A stretch of DNA of 64,000 nucleotides from Asterias amurensis (lineage: Eukaryota; Echinodermata; Asteroidea; Forcipulatida; Asteriidae). The DNA lies in assembly GCF_032118995.1 (NCBI RefSeq), contig NC_092651.1:22862349-22926348 (forward strand), in the 5' to 3' direction. A program made the translations under genes and the position numbers. Positions 59,901 to 64,000 of the stretch are shown here, one piece after another; position 1 is the first letter of the stretch; every line of letters begins with the position of its first letter. The notes beneath the pieces were generated by a model that was not told the origin of the DNA, did no database searches, and was given only the letters and a program-made list of their open reading frames with translations.

Positions 59901-62900
59901 TTTTCAAACAATTCCTTAGAAACCTTTGTTTTTGAAGACTCCTCTTTCTTTTCATCCTGTTCAGGATCTGATGCAATCCCTTGATCAAAATCTGAGGAAT
60001 CGGTTGAATGCTTCTGAGAAACGTTCCTGGGACTCTTAGGTGTGGTCTTTTGCCGCCGTGGGGACTTGGACTTGTCTTCCTTGCTTTTTGCTATCTTCTG
60101 AGTAGATATTTTTTCAATTTTGATCCGCAAAGGAGTAATTTTAAATGGGGAATTTATTGTAGTCTCTTTCTTTGGAGTGGACATCTCATCTTCTCCTGAT
60201 TGATCTGAACCTAAACCATCAATTTCTTCCATGAGGGCTTTTTCGCATTCAATGTCTAGATCACTGCGATCTTCCTTATCTACCTCTGACTCAACTTCTC
60301 CTCCCTCTGCGATCTCTTTCTCAATAACTTTTCCAGCTTTCTCTTTGTCTTCTTTCTCATCAGCTTCTCCATCTCCAAGATCTTCTTCGTCTTCAGCTTT
60401 GTCACTGTCAGTTTCCTTTGTATCAGATTTTTTGCTCTTACTCTTACCGTCTTTTTCTTCAATGTTTTTGCAAGGCGTTTCTATTTCTGTACTTTTGTCT
60501 AGCTGTTGATTGTCATCTTTCTCATGAATTTCTGTTTCCACATTTTGGTTTGTTTCTTCAGTTTCCATTTCCTGTTCTGATGAAACGCTTTGAGGATTCT
60601 CTTCTTCATCCAATTTGTTTTTTACTTCTTCACACTCCGCTGATTCTTCCAAACTCTCAGTTACATCTTCACTTTGATCATCAGTTTCATTGTTACGATT
60701 GGAGCGTCTTTTATTAGGAGTGTCTTTCTGCTTTCTGACAGTTTCTTTACTGCTTGAAGGTTTAGACTGATTTGGTTTGGAATCATGTGATGTTTGGCCG
60801 TTGTGTTGGGTGTGCGTCTTCTTCGCCTTTTTGTCTAGTTTTATTTCCATCCACTTACTAGACATGTCTAATTGCACCGTGCCCCTTTTAGTGTCCTTAT
60901 CTGATTGAGCAGCAAGTCTTAGGTTAATCTCTTTCTCAGCCTTTGCTGTAGTACGCTTCAAGCTGCGCATAATCCACAATGCCATCTTGAGTCCCCAGCG
61001 ATCTCCTTCCTTAGGTCTTAAGATCCTCAAACCATCAGAGCTGATCTCCAAAGTTGGTTTGTTGGGTTTAAACTGGAGATTAACGCTAACTTTGCTAATG
61101 CTCGGGTGGAGTGTTTCAGAATAGTCATCAGCCTCGTCAGCCTCTATTCCGTCGCTCGTTTGACGTCTGCGTGATTTGGACGGTTTCTGTTCTGCCAACT
61201 TATTCAAGCCCTCAAGAGCACTTTTACACTTCATGCGTAGCTCCTGGAGGGGTTTGTGGTCGCAGGCAAAGCAGCGCCACTTGGTGTCTTCACTGCTCAT
61301 CAAGGCTGAGAGGAAACTTCGTCCTAGGTTGTGCTTGATGCATTTCTTGCAGAAGGCGTTAGTGCAGAAATCACAGCATATGAGACTACCCCCCTCGGCA
61401 CACCAACGACACTGTTCATCAATCCCTTCATCATCTTGACTGAATGTACCACTCTTGTAGTAGTCGAAGCATCTCTGCAAAGAAATTAAATCATAAAACT
61501 TGATAAAATTCAGATGAATCCCTTTCAAACGTTTCTCATTAAAGGCAGTGGACACTATTGGTAGTTCCTCAAAATAATTTCTAGCATAAAACCTTTCTTG
61601 GTGCAAGTAATGGAGACAGGTTGATGGTATAACACATCTTGAGAAACGGCTCCCTTTGAAGTGCCATAGTTTTCGAGAAAGAAGTAATTTTCCACGAACT
61701 TGATTTCGAGACCTCAGATTTAAAACTTGAGGTCTCAAAATCAACCATCTAAACGCACACAACTTCGAGTAACAAGGGTGTTTTTTCTTTCATTATTATC
61801 TCGCAAGTTAGATGACCGATTGAGCTCAAATTTTCACAGGTTTGTTATTTTATGCATATGTTGAGATGCATCAACTGTGACGACTAGTCTTTGACAATTA
61901 CCAATAGTGTCCACTGCCTTTATTTCAAGGAGGTGCTAATAATTAGTTGAGGTCAACCCTAAATAGGTTGAAAACTCCTTTACCAATACACTATGCTCCA
62001 TCATTACTATAGTAAGCGAAGAGTTCCCACGGTCGGCTCATTACCATAATGCCCGCGAAAGACGAGACATGTATACATCACACACCACCACCACGGACGC
62101 ATGATAGGGTCCAAAGGTCGTGATAAGGGAAGTGCGTGATTGGACGTCAAAATGAATAACTCATTTGCTTCCTCACATCCTGTGTTATCTGATAGGTCTG
62201 ACGAAAGATATACATATTCATGGTCTGCATACTTGCATATCTGAGAGCACCCCCATTTTTTTCCAATAGTGGAAATTTTTCAATACAACACATTATGATG
62301 CCCCTGGTCTAGGCCTTGGTTCCCCTACCAAACGTTTCCCATAGACTTTAAGATTTTTTAGTGAGAAATACAAATTATCTTGCCCTCTCAGGGATTCAGA
62401 CTCACCCTGCACAGAATGACCTTGAGTATGGGATGTGGTTTGAAGGTCCGAGCGTCTAAATGGTTGACTTGCTTATGGCATGATGTACAATGAGCCTTCT
62501 CAATATCACTCTCTACTGAAAGAATAAATAAATCACCAACAAATTAGGAGTTATGTCCCCTGGTTGTAGTGATAAGGGTAAAAACAACATCCCTTAGAAC
62601 AAAATAAATGTTCACTTAGATTACATGATATAAAGATGGTCATGGTGGAAACTTCAAAATCTCGTTTTGCTTCAAATGCTACAGTTTTTGAGAAAGTAGT
62701 AAATTTTTTCAGTCTTCACAAACATTTTTGACCTCGAAAGAGTAAGTCGCTAGCTCCTGACACAGTGAAAACAGGAAAACAATTATTTTCTGGCGACTTT
62801 GATGACCGATTAAGCGAAAAGGGCAAAGTATGACTTTGGTTTTTGAATCAATTGACTGGTTGTATTGTCGTATTTCAGATTACCACGGAGTAACCTGGTA

Positions 62901-63864
62901 AGTCTGCTGCCACCTAGAGTTCAAATTAGTCTCCAAATGGATTAAAAATAATTCTACAATGCAAATCAATTCACCTTTTTGCGCCATGCGTCTGGTCCTG
63001 AGTTTGGTTTTGAATTCCGGTCCTTCAAAGTCACTTTCATTATCTGGAACAGCCTCGGGCTGAACAATCACTGTTCCTGGTTCGGGAAATAAAGCCAATC
63101 AATTAGTACACTACCGCGTAAAACTTCTGTTTTCAAATTACACTGGAATACTTGAGAAAACAATTAAATGGGGTTAGATATGGAGGGTAGTTGTGAAAAC
63201 TTGGGATTTTGTATGAAATTATTCAATCTCAGGTACAAGTTTCATGGAACTCAAAGCAACACTTTGCTGATCAGAAACCAGAGCTCGAGTCTGGTGCTCT
63301 TACCACTCGGCCATGGCACACTACTTGTGAGTGGGAAACCCTGGTGGTCCTTAACTGACTCAATTTGGGTCGCAATAGGCCAGTTAAGTTCAAACTTCCT
63401 GCGATTTCCTGCGATTGTCTTTTTAAATTGTATTCTATGCGAACTCCTTTGTATTTTAATGTTGTAATTTGGTAATTCTTTTGTATCTAATTAGGCGCTT
63501 GAGGTAATTATGGCAATTTGGTGCTTTATAAATATCTTGTTATTATTAAAGAGATATTATTATCTGCTCGGCCATGACAAGCTGCTTGAGAGTAGGGAAA
63601 CCCTGGTCTATACTCCAAGGGTAGTTACACTTAGGCTTACCCTCTGGGAGAACAGGGTCCTCTTTTTCCTTGGCCTCCTCCTCTTCCCTGGTACTATCAT
63701 CACCGGTACCCGCCCCATTGCACACTGCCTCACTGCTTGTACTTGGGGTACCAGGATCAAACGATGAAGGGTCTATGTCCATCGCATCTTCAATGTCAGA
63801 GACTATGACTTCATCTTCGACTACTAAGGGCTGCCTCGTTATGTGGTGAGGCACCCTGGCTTTT
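32603..63864 (-). CDS. ATRX: ATRX chromatin remodeler, 24 exons, 2,197 aa, 5' end outside window
   Basis: Twenty-four minus-strand exons (listed separately) join without a frame break, with GT/AG at each junction. ATRX is a nuclear SNF2-family ATPase that works with DAXX to deposit H3.3 in heterochromatin, and its ADD domain reads H3K9me3 with unmodified H3K4. Visible, numbered from the first whole codon here: conserved GTVIVQPE block (75-82); GATA-like finger CTSC...CRRC; PHD CRWC...CFAC (167-216); long Ser/Glu/Lys region (230-1160) with a DAXX-binding-like helix at 957-975; GLGKT (1284-1288); DEGH (1403-1406); [43 protein letters not shown]; then a Gln-rich tail. The vertebrate C-terminal helices after the helicase are not recognisable. 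The first exon here begins at a splice acceptor, so the initiator exon lies beyond 64000. Confidence 0.97.
33172..33398 (+). repeat. SINE, 5'-truncated
   Basis: TAATTGCTTCTCTCCACCCA through 'GCTATATAAAAACCTGTTAT' and (TTA)n, same family as 39273-39652. Confidence 0.8.
33458..33610 (+). repeat. Second tRNA-derived SINE family
   Basis: AGTCTTGTTGGTAAGACACT (box-A region) then GGGTTCAAATCCCATCCGAG (box B), followed by 'TTTTTTCACAGGACTCGGGG'. Not a functional tRNA. Confidence 0.65.
33895..34254. repeat. MITE family B
   Basis: TTAAGCCATTATACACTTTC at the left and CCGAAAGTGTCCAATGGCTT plus TAA at the right. Shares 'TTTTCACAGGTTTG' and 'TGATACACGAAGTG' with family A, so the two are distant relatives. 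Second copy at 50838-51211. Confidence 0.8.
34384..34464 (-). CDS. ATRX: ATRX window exon 23
   Basis: 27 codons [20 protein letters not shown] plus SSSGNYQ. Acceptor GTTGCAG|AT, donor CAA|GTAAGT. Phase 0 both sides, so it could be skipped without a frameshift. Confidence 0.75.
35416..35505 (-). CDS. ATRX: ATRX window exon 22
   Basis: 30 codons [20 protein letters not shown] and on to VINM. Acceptor ATTTCAG|GG, donor ATG|GTAAAG, phase 0 both sides. Confidence 0.75.
35939..36300. repeat. Tandem duplication, two ~180-bp units, in an ATRX intron
   Basis: Units 35939-36118 and 36119-36300 share 'TTATTTCTAGTTTGTTTAAC', 'GGTGTAAGCCTTT' and 'ATTCAAATGAATATAAACCA'. A third begins at 36299. Identity about 85%. 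Confidence 0.75.
36310..38220. other. ATRX intron interior, no gene
   Basis: Short ORFs on both strands overlap and show no domain. No repeat family recognised. Confidence 0.4.
38221..38226 (-). terminator. Poly(A) signal after the BEN ORF
   Basis: Minus-strand AATAAA (TTTATT on plus), 65-70 nt after the tandem TGA TGA stops of the ORF at 38294-38713. Confidence 0.5.
38294..38713 (-). CDS. BEN-domain-like ORF nested in an ATRX intron
   Basis: An intact frame of 139 codons lies in the 5.6-kb intron between window exons 21 and 22, on the ATRX strand. An ATG lies at 38665; the frame is open 48 nt upstream of it. The protein reads [20 protein letters not shown], then [20 protein letters not shown] followed by VTG, then [20 protein letters not shown] and [20 protein letters not shown]. 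The 'L-G-G...F/L-L...EEL-x-S-x-N-V-T-G...F-P...W' pattern is that of BEN domains, which bind DNA or proteins in chromatin factors. ATRX exon 21 ends in phase 0, and the only nearby AG does not give this frame, so it is not an obvious alternative ATRX terminus. It could be a single-exon retrogene, the last exon of a nested gene, or a recent pseudogene. Confidence 0.55.
   Translation of the reverse strand: MAGPLSGTYLLGGSEDMVRRIADYTTILRKVTQRCQFASDIEKGKLLCVFLLKQEVPLEELASKNVTGMSRDEHHKRCTIPQLNQNLIHCIFQQAKMQFPDFIDWYTDSECRTIKALNKCSKWANHELKKRRILETWGE
39273..39652 (+). repeat. tRNA-derived SINE, near full length
   Basis: Head GGTGTCGTGGCCGAGTGAAC, box B 'GTTTAAAACCCGGTCGTGA', body with CACCAGGGAGCTGAGATGGT, tail GCGCTATATAAAAAC and (TTA)n. 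The reference copy for the family in this window. Confidence 0.85.
40345..41089. repeat. ~93-bp minisatellite abutting ATRX exon 21
   Basis: About eight units of 'CCCATTGGTTTACCACACCC', 'TGAGCCCAGCTCAACCCAGT', 'ACAACCC.TTCCTTGTCTCA' and 'CCTATAACCCACAACCC'. The array ends directly at the exon 21 splice donor, and each unit resembles that donor and its downstream flank. On the ATRX strand it is G-rich. The 93-bp period gives an unbroken 31-residue periodic ORF (40430-40900) that I do not regard as a gene. Confidence 0.93.
41090..41317 (-). CDS. ATRX: ATRX window exon 21
   Basis: 76 codons. [20 protein letters not shown], then [20 protein letters not shown], matches the conserved 'YHEHDSLL...E.LTEEERK.AW.EYE' block after the vertebrate ATRX helicase. 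Donor CAG|GTGAGT. Confidence 0.95.
41835..41987 (-). CDS. ATRX: ATRX window exon 20
   Basis: 51 codons, [20 protein letters not shown], then [15 protein letters not shown]. Strongly conserved post-helicase segment. Acceptor GAATCTAG|GT, donor AAG|GTTTGT (non-optimal). Confidence 0.96.
41988..42762 (-). other. ATRX intron 19, no gene
   Basis: AT-rich with no recognised repeat family or ORF. Confidence 0.4.
42763..42795 (-). CDS. ATRX: ATRX window exon 19 (33-nt micro-exon)
   Basis: [11 protein letters not shown], eleven codons, phase 0 both sides, corresponding to vertebrate GTMEDKIYDRQ. Acceptor GGTTTCAG|GG, donor CAG|GTAAAT. Confidence 0.95.
42969..43352. repeat. MITE A, inverted orientation
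   Basis: TTAA ends, 'AAGGCACTGGACACTATTGG', central GAGACCTCAAATTC...TTGAGGTCTC hairpin near 43155-43190. Confidence 0.85.
43722..43842. repeat. C-rich ~17-bp minisatellite, 86 bp downstream of ATRX exon 18
   Basis: Variants of CCCCACACTCCCCCAAACG repeat about six times. On the ATRX strand this is a run of GGGGGAGTGTGGGG units with many G-tracts. Confidence 0.85.
43929..44106 (-). CDS. ATRX: ATRX window exon 18 (helicase motifs V and VI)
   Basis: [20 protein letters not shown], then [20 protein letters not shown] and [20 protein letters not shown]2 motifs V and VI with both arginines of the R-V-Y-R-F-G-Q block. Acceptor ATGCCAG|GG, donor CAG|GTAAGG. Confidence 0.98.
44152..44255 (-). pseudogene. 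Partial duplicate of ATRX exon 18 in the adjacent intron
   Basis: TTAGATTGGTATCAAGATAA and CCAGCCTTAGTAGAGATTAG repeat the 5' half of exon 18 and its acceptor flank, with an inserted ~22 bp and a changed AAGAGATCC to AAGATAACC. The copied splice acceptor is altered, so inclusion would be abnormal. Confidence 0.8.
44999..45114 (-). CDS. ATRX: ATRX window exon 17
   Basis: [20 protein letters not shown], then [19 protein letters not shown]. Matches vertebrate 'DYYRLDGST...R..WAE.FN'. Acceptor TTTATAAAG|AT, donor CAG|GTGAAC. Confidence 0.95.
45285..45396 (+). repeat. SINE 3' fragment
   Basis: GAGCACCTG-like body ending 'GGCGCTATATAAGACC' and (TTA)n. Confidence 0.6.
45511..45625 (-). CDS. ATRX: ATRX window exon 16 (helicase motif IV)
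   Basis: [20 protein letters not shown], then [18 protein letters not shown]. Acceptor GTGAAACAG|AC, donor CAA|GTAAGA. The frame continues open past the donor. Confidence 0.96.
45725..45959 (+). repeat. SINE, diverged copy
   Basis: 'GGTTCCAATCCCATTCATGA' (box-B region), 'CACTTGTGTCCTTTAGCAAG' and 'TTCACCCAGGAGTA' follow the family order. Confidence 0.55.
45960..46553. repeat. MITE A hairpin-variant subfamily with nested SINE
   Basis: The ends TTAAAGGGGAGGTACA and TGTACCTCCCCTTTAA are inverted. The centre is an AAAGACTTCTAG palindrome plus a partial duplicate of it (46126-46171). A SINE fragment (46228-46432) interrupts the right half. Confidence 0.85.
46228..46432 (+). repeat. SINE 3' part nested in MITE A
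   Basis: 'CAGGGCTGTATACTCCCAAG', 'GGAGCTGAGA', 'ATGACCAGGGCACTAATGTA', then 'GCGCTATATAAGAACTTG' and (TTA)n. Confidence 0.8.
46554..46655 (-). repeat. SINE 5' head, minus orientation
   Basis: The minus strand reads GTGTGGGTTCCAGTCGCGGT, CATGACACTTGT and CTTGAGCAAGG, the family's box B and following segment. Confidence 0.6.
46718..46874 (-). CDS. ATRX: ATRX window exon 15
   Basis: [20 protein letters not shown], then [20 protein letters not shown] and GEKV. Matches vertebrate 'PDWYKDFV...HSGK.VLLFEIL...IGDKV'. Donor AGT|GTAAGT. Confidence 0.95.
47030..47245 (+). repeat. LINE 3' terminal fragment
   Basis: One frame reads [17 protein letters not shown], the 'FK..LKT.LF' motif at the end of many LINE ORF2 proteins, followed by an AT-rich tail with (ATT)n. 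Short and old. Confidence 0.5.
47253..47930 (+). repeat. SINE interrupted by an hAT-like MITE
   Basis: Head AGTGTCATGGCCGAGCAGTT, box B 'GGGTTCGGATCCCGGTCGTG', body to 47501, then a MITE (47502-47851), then the body resumes CTTGAAGTGGCC. Confidence 0.75.
47502..47851. mobile_element. hAT-like MITE rich in TATCGCGATA palindromes (350 bp)
   Basis: Ends TAAGCTTGGGC...GCCCAAGCTTA, flanked by the 8-bp duplication GCCCACAC (47494-47501 and 47852-47859), as for hAT elements. Inside, TCGATATATCGCGATATTGA and similar self-complementary stretches dominate both ends. Confidence 0.88.
48036..48347 (+). repeat. tRNA-derived SINE
   Basis: GGTGTCATGGCTTGGATAAG head, 'GAGTTTGAATCCCAGTCGTG' box B, tail 'GCGCTATATAAAAACAGG' with imperfect TTA repeats. 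It ends 16 bp from ATRX exon 14. Confidence 0.82.
48363..48475 (-). CDS. ATRX: ATRX window exon 14
   Basis: [20 protein letters not shown], then [17 protein letters not shown]; vertebrate counterpart 'GSDNDVEVIKVWNSRSR'. Acceptor TTTCTCCAG|GG, donor GGTG|GTAAGG. Confidence 0.93.
48950..49333. repeat. MITE A, ending 16 bp from the exon 13 donor
   Basis: Inverted orientation. TTAA ends (48950-48953 and 49330-49333), GAGACCTCAAATTCTAAACC...GAGGTCTC hairpin at about 49134-49166. It lies 16 bp downstream of the exon 13 donor on the ATRX strand. Confidence 0.87.
49352..49563 (-). CDS. ATRX: ATRX window exon 13
   Basis: [20 protein letters not shown], then acidic [20 protein letters not shown]. 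This is the insert between the two helicase lobes. Acceptor CTGAACAG|CA, donor GG|GTGAGT. Confidence 0.93.
49825..50079 (-). CDS. ATRX: ATRX window exon 12
   Basis: [20 protein letters not shown], then [20 protein letters not shown]. Matches vertebrate '[19 protein letters not shown]...RIWTHPWCLQL'. Donor ATT|GTGAGT. Confidence 0.97.
50430..50605 (-). CDS. ATRX: ATRX window exon 11
   Basis: [20 protein letters not shown], then [20 protein letters not shown] and [16 protein letters not shown], nearly colinear with the vertebrate protein. Acceptor TTGGTAG|AT, donor CAG|GTACGA. Confidence 0.98.
50815..51430. repeat. MITE family C split by a family B MITE
   Basis: Outer ends AGGGCCCAATTTCATAGAGC and GCTCTATGAAATTGGCCCC. 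Removing 50838-51211 restores GCTGCTTAAGCAAAA, as found in the intact copy at 54078-54321. Confidence 0.87.
50838..51211. repeat. MITE family B nested in family C
   Basis: TTAAAGCCATTGGACCCTTT to 'CCGAAAGTGTATAATGGC' then TTTAA. The empty site in the other family C copy shows insertion into CTTAAG with a TA or TTAA duplication. Confidence 0.87.
51655..51731 (-). repeat. SINE head fragment, minus orientation
   Basis: The minus strand reads GTGTTCGAGTCCTGGTCATG then ACACTAGTGTCC. Confidence 0.55.
51729..51879. repeat. MITE family D, best copy
   Basis: Ends GGGGGCGATTTCACAAAGAG and CTTTGTGAAATCCACCCCT. Inside are repeated GTCCTAACTTAGGAC-type palindromes. Confidence 0.82.
51970..52107 (-). CDS. 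ATRX: ATRX window exon 10 (DEGH box)
   Basis: [20 protein letters not shown], then [19 protein letters not shown]2 motifs II and III, with the ATRX-type DEGH in place of DEAH. Acceptor ATCCTAAG|GT, donor AGT|GTAAGG. Confidence 0.98.
52512..52960 (+). repeat. LINE 3' end (ORF2 C-terminus and tail)
   Basis: 52512-52634 reads [20 protein letters not shown], then [20 protein letters not shown] and stop, the hallmark C-terminus of jockey/CR1-type LINE ORF2 proteins. The 3' UTR follows, ending 'GGGGCGCAATACAAATTTTA' and (ATT)n near 52960. Strand is opposite to ATRX. Confidence 0.8.
53302..53479 (-). CDS. ATRX: ATRX window exon 9
   Basis: [20 protein letters not shown], then [18 protein letters not shown] and FTKTLADP. 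Corresponds to 'WQEDGGVMIIGYEMYRNLA' of vertebrates. Acceptor CCACCCAG|GT, donor CCGG|GTAAGA. Confidence 0.96.
53571..53950. repeat. MITE A
   Basis: TTAAAGGCAGTGGACATTAT to 'CAATAGTGTCCAGTGACC' then TTAA, with the standard central hairpin. Confidence 0.86.
54078..54321. repeat. MITE family C, intact copy
   Basis: Ends AGGGGCCAATTTCATAGAGC and GCTCTATGAAATTGGGCCCT, sub-terminal TGCTTAAGCA palindromes on both sides. Confidence 0.87.
54455..54545 (+). repeat. tRNA-like SINE fragment
   Basis: GGTAGCTCAGTTGGTGGAGC (box A) followed by 'CAGTTCAAAATCCCACTCCA' (box B). Acceptor pairing not convincing. Confidence 0.5.
54592..54729 (-). CDS. ATRX: ATRX window exon 8
   Basis: [20 protein letters not shown], then [20 protein letters not shown]: motif Ia region. 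Acceptor TGTCTCTAG|GT, donor GAG|GTATAT. Confidence 0.97.
55047..55432. repeat. MITE A, near-consensus copy
   Basis: TTAA ends. The central stem pairs GAGACCTCA with TGAGGTCTC around GATTTAGAATT. Useful as the family reference. Confidence 0.9.
55678..56049. mobile_element. Fold-back MITE family G in ATRX intron 7
   Basis: TTAAAGGGTCTATGTACTTT...AAAAGTACCCAAATCCTTTTTAA. The arms of about 170 bp pair through 'GAAGATAATGATCGTAGAAAGC' and 'CTGTAGTTTTTGAGAAA', centred on TTTTCGTCTCAGTGATCATG (about 55840). Confidence 0.88.
56030..56145. repeat. 70-bp tandem duplication next to ATRX exon 7
   Basis: AAGTACCCAAATCCTTTTTA, then ACAACATG.AACTGGAAACT, occurs at 56030-56075 and 56100-56145. The first overlaps the end of the family G MITE, so the duplication post-dates that insertion. 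Confidence 0.8.
56166..56279 (-). CDS. ATRX: ATRX window exon 7 (Walker A)
   Basis: [20 protein letters not shown], then [17 protein letters not shown]. Acceptor GATCTTTAG|GT, donor CAG|GTATGT. Confidence 0.98.
56432..56712. repeat. Fold-back MITE family F, right end truncated
   Basis: 'GCCTTGGATCGGGCGAGTTG', 'AGTAGAATACAATGATCCAC' and a central CGGCCATTTATG...CATAAATGGCCG palindrome as in 19319-19708. The right arm stops at 'GTTTGTGTGGATG'. Confidence 0.85.
56913..57047 (-). CDS. ATRX: ATRX window exon 6
   Basis: [20 protein letters not shown], then [20 protein letters not shown] and Q, leading into the helicase ('LKPHQV.GVQFMWD'). Confidence 0.95.
57538..57687 (-). CDS. ATRX: ATRX window exon 5
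   Basis: 50 codons, [20 protein letters not shown], then [20 protein letters not shown]. Basic, predicted helical; vertebrate 'KIRKILKDDKLRTET..A..EEEERRKRI'. Confidence 0.95.
57822..57955 (+). repeat. SINE 5' part
   Basis: 'AGCGATTAAGAGCACCAAAC' and box B 'GGGTTCGAGTTCTGGTCATG', 3' end missing. Confidence 0.65.
58085..58189. repeat. Poly-T followed by poly-G block
   Basis: A T-rich tract ends in about 25 T and then about 14 G. Similar T-then-G junctions occur at 12400-12436 and 44434-44455. Confidence 0.8.
58439..61474 (-). CDS. ATRX: ATRX window exon 4 (1,012 codons: PHD finger and acidic linker)
   Basis: It begins [20 protein letters not shown] and contains the PHD-type finger [16 protein letters not shown]...FCKKC...CFAC, completing the ADD domain. 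About 900 low-complexity Ser/Glu/Asp/Lys residues follow with few aromatics. Landmarks: [12 protein letters not shown] (a loose relative of the HP1-binding PxVxL region), two LMEEI helices (residues 550-567 and 957-975), a thrice repeated DENKEDE, and a final [16 protein letters not shown] matching vertebrate '[13 protein letters not shown]'. One exon holds what is also a giant exon in vertebrate ATRX. Acceptor TTCTTTGCAG|AG, donor GAT|GTAAGT. The frame is open beyond the acceptor through a MITE, which is not coding. Confidence 0.97.
58985..59041 (-). other. DAXX-binding-like helix in ATRX
   Basis: [19 protein letters not shown], followed by acidic SEEDEDDEG, aligns with the DAXX-binding motif of vertebrate ATRX (PENRIAKKMLLEEIKANL then an acidic run). 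Conservation inside otherwise unalignable sequence suggests the DAXX contact is kept. Confidence 0.75.
60209..60262 (-). other. Second LMEEI helix, possible extra DAXX-type site
   Basis: [18 protein letters not shown], followed by SDQSGEDEM, copies the spacing of the helix at 58985-59041 (D-L-x...E-K-x-L-M-E-E-I...acidic) about 400 residues earlier. Confidence 0.5.
61539..61921. repeat. MITE A, 64 bp upstream of the ATRX exon 4 acceptor
   Basis: TTAAAGGCAGTGGACACTAT to 'AATAGTGTCCACTGCCTTTA', central GAGACCTCA/TGAGGTCTC hairpin. Near the branch-point region of the giant exon. Confidence 0.88.
61922..62405 (-). other. ATRX intron 3 remainder, no gene
   Basis: No repeat family or ORF recognised. 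Confidence 0.4.
62406..62515 (-). CDS. ATRX: ATRX window exon 3 (ADD GATA-like finger)
   Basis: [20 protein letters not shown], then [17 protein letters not shown] and the CRRC created at the exon 3/4 junction form the four zinc ligands. Acceptor TTCTTTCAG|TA, donor AGG|GTGAGT. Confidence 0.96.
62516..62974 (-). other. ATRX intron 2
   Basis: 62690-62815 ('ACAGTTTTTGAGAAAGTAGT', 'TGGCGACTTTGATGACCGAT') weakly recalls the middle of MITE A or B. Otherwise nothing. Confidence 0.4.
62975..63076 (-). CDS. ATRX: ATRX window exon 2
   Basis: Encodes [20 protein letters not shown], then [13 protein letters not shown], matching the vertebrate '[21 protein letters not shown]' block before the ADD. Acceptor CGAACCAG|GA, donor AAAG|GTGAAT. 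Confidence 0.95.
63262..63345 (-). repeat. SINE head, minus orientation
   Basis: The minus strand reads GTGCCATGGCCGAGTGGTAA then GAGCACCAGACTCGAGCTCT, the family's tRNA-like head. Confidence 0.65.
63641..63864 (-). CDS. ATRX: ATRX window exon 1 (not the initiator exon)
   Basis: It begins at acceptor TTTCCTCTCCAG|AA and reads [20 protein letters not shown], an acidic Ser/Asp region, and ends DPVLPE before donor AGG|GTAAGC. No ATG is in frame near its 5' end, so at least one upstream exon lies beyond the window. Confidence 0.88.
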
Positions 63865-64000
63865 CTGGAGAGGAAAGAATATCAGAGGTCAGAGGGAGTA
63901 AGTGGGGGAATGCGTTTAACAAGACCAGAATTGGTTTTACAGAAAATGCCCCACAGAGAGCTTATCTTTTGAACTGTTTGAATGTGAACTTTAAAAGAAG

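Noticed and set aside
58983..59984. 333-codon Ser/Phe-rich ORF on the plus strand
   Set aside because: Antisense of the acidic Ser/Glu/Lys codons of ATRX exon 4; composition is the expected mirror image and it has no domain.
61475..61762. N-terminal extension of the exon 4 open frame
   Set aside because: It passes the acceptor TTCTTTGCAG into intron and MITE A sequence. The upstream ADD half is provided by exon 3 in perfect phase.
1..64000. Bacterial-type operons, ribosome-binding sites, origins or toxin systems
   Set aside because: Spliced animal genes, SINEs and MITEs throughout; no prokaryotic gene organisation is present.

Overview
This is a window of animal nuclear DNA, AT-rich, with spliced genes and many transposable elements. 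It most likely comes from an echinoderm and perhaps a sea star. That assignment rests on the repeat families (a 'TTAAAGGCAGTGGACAC' MITE and a Ser/Leu-tRNA-like SINE ending in 'GCGCTATATAAAAAC' plus TTA repeats) and on the divergence of the proteins; it is an inference from memory, not a database result.

Three multi-exon genes could be assembled exon by exon, with every junction in phase. (1) 13074-16570, plus strand: five exons encoding a 233-residue METTL27 (WBSCR27)-like methyltransferase. (2) 20070-24028, plus strand: four exons encoding a 223-residue EMC7, subunit 7 of the ER membrane protein complex. (3) 32603-63864, minus strand: 24 exons encoding 2,197 residues of ATRX (ADD zinc fingers, a 1,012-codon acidic exon, a complete SNF2 ATPase and a Gln-rich C-terminus). 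The first ATRX exon or exons lie beyond the right edge. EMC7 and ATRX are convergent. A further intact 139-codon ORF at 38294-38713 (minus strand), inside a large ATRX intron, looks like a BEN domain and has its own poly(A) signal.

Layout: 1-13000 is a transposon graveyard. It holds a decayed Tc1/mariner element with 210-bp inverted repeats (361-1461), palindromic GTTGG-type arrays, and a young LTR retrotransposon without visible pol (2702-7647, 4-bp target duplication, tRNA-Ser primer site) inserted in one of those arrays. 13-16.6 kb is METTL27, with a 475-bp CTG-rich tract in intron 1 and a Harbinger-like MITE in intron 4. 16.6-20 kb is repeats. 20-24.4 kb is EMC7. 24.8-32.6 kb is intergenic, with a 49/50-bp minisatellite of higher-order structure and probably a long ATRX 3' region. 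32.6-64 kb is ATRX, whose introns carry many MITEs, SINEs, LINE tails and minisatellites.

The genes do not form a pathway: METTL27 is a small-molecule-type methyltransferase of unknown substrate, EMC7 acts in ER membrane protein insertion, and ATRX is a heterochromatin and H3.3 remodeler. The points most worth following are the BEN ORF nested in ATRX, a second DAXX-binding-like helix in ATRX, a minisatellite built from an ATRX splice donor, MITEs with interchangeable central hairpins, and a MITE inserted three bases past the ATRX stop codon.
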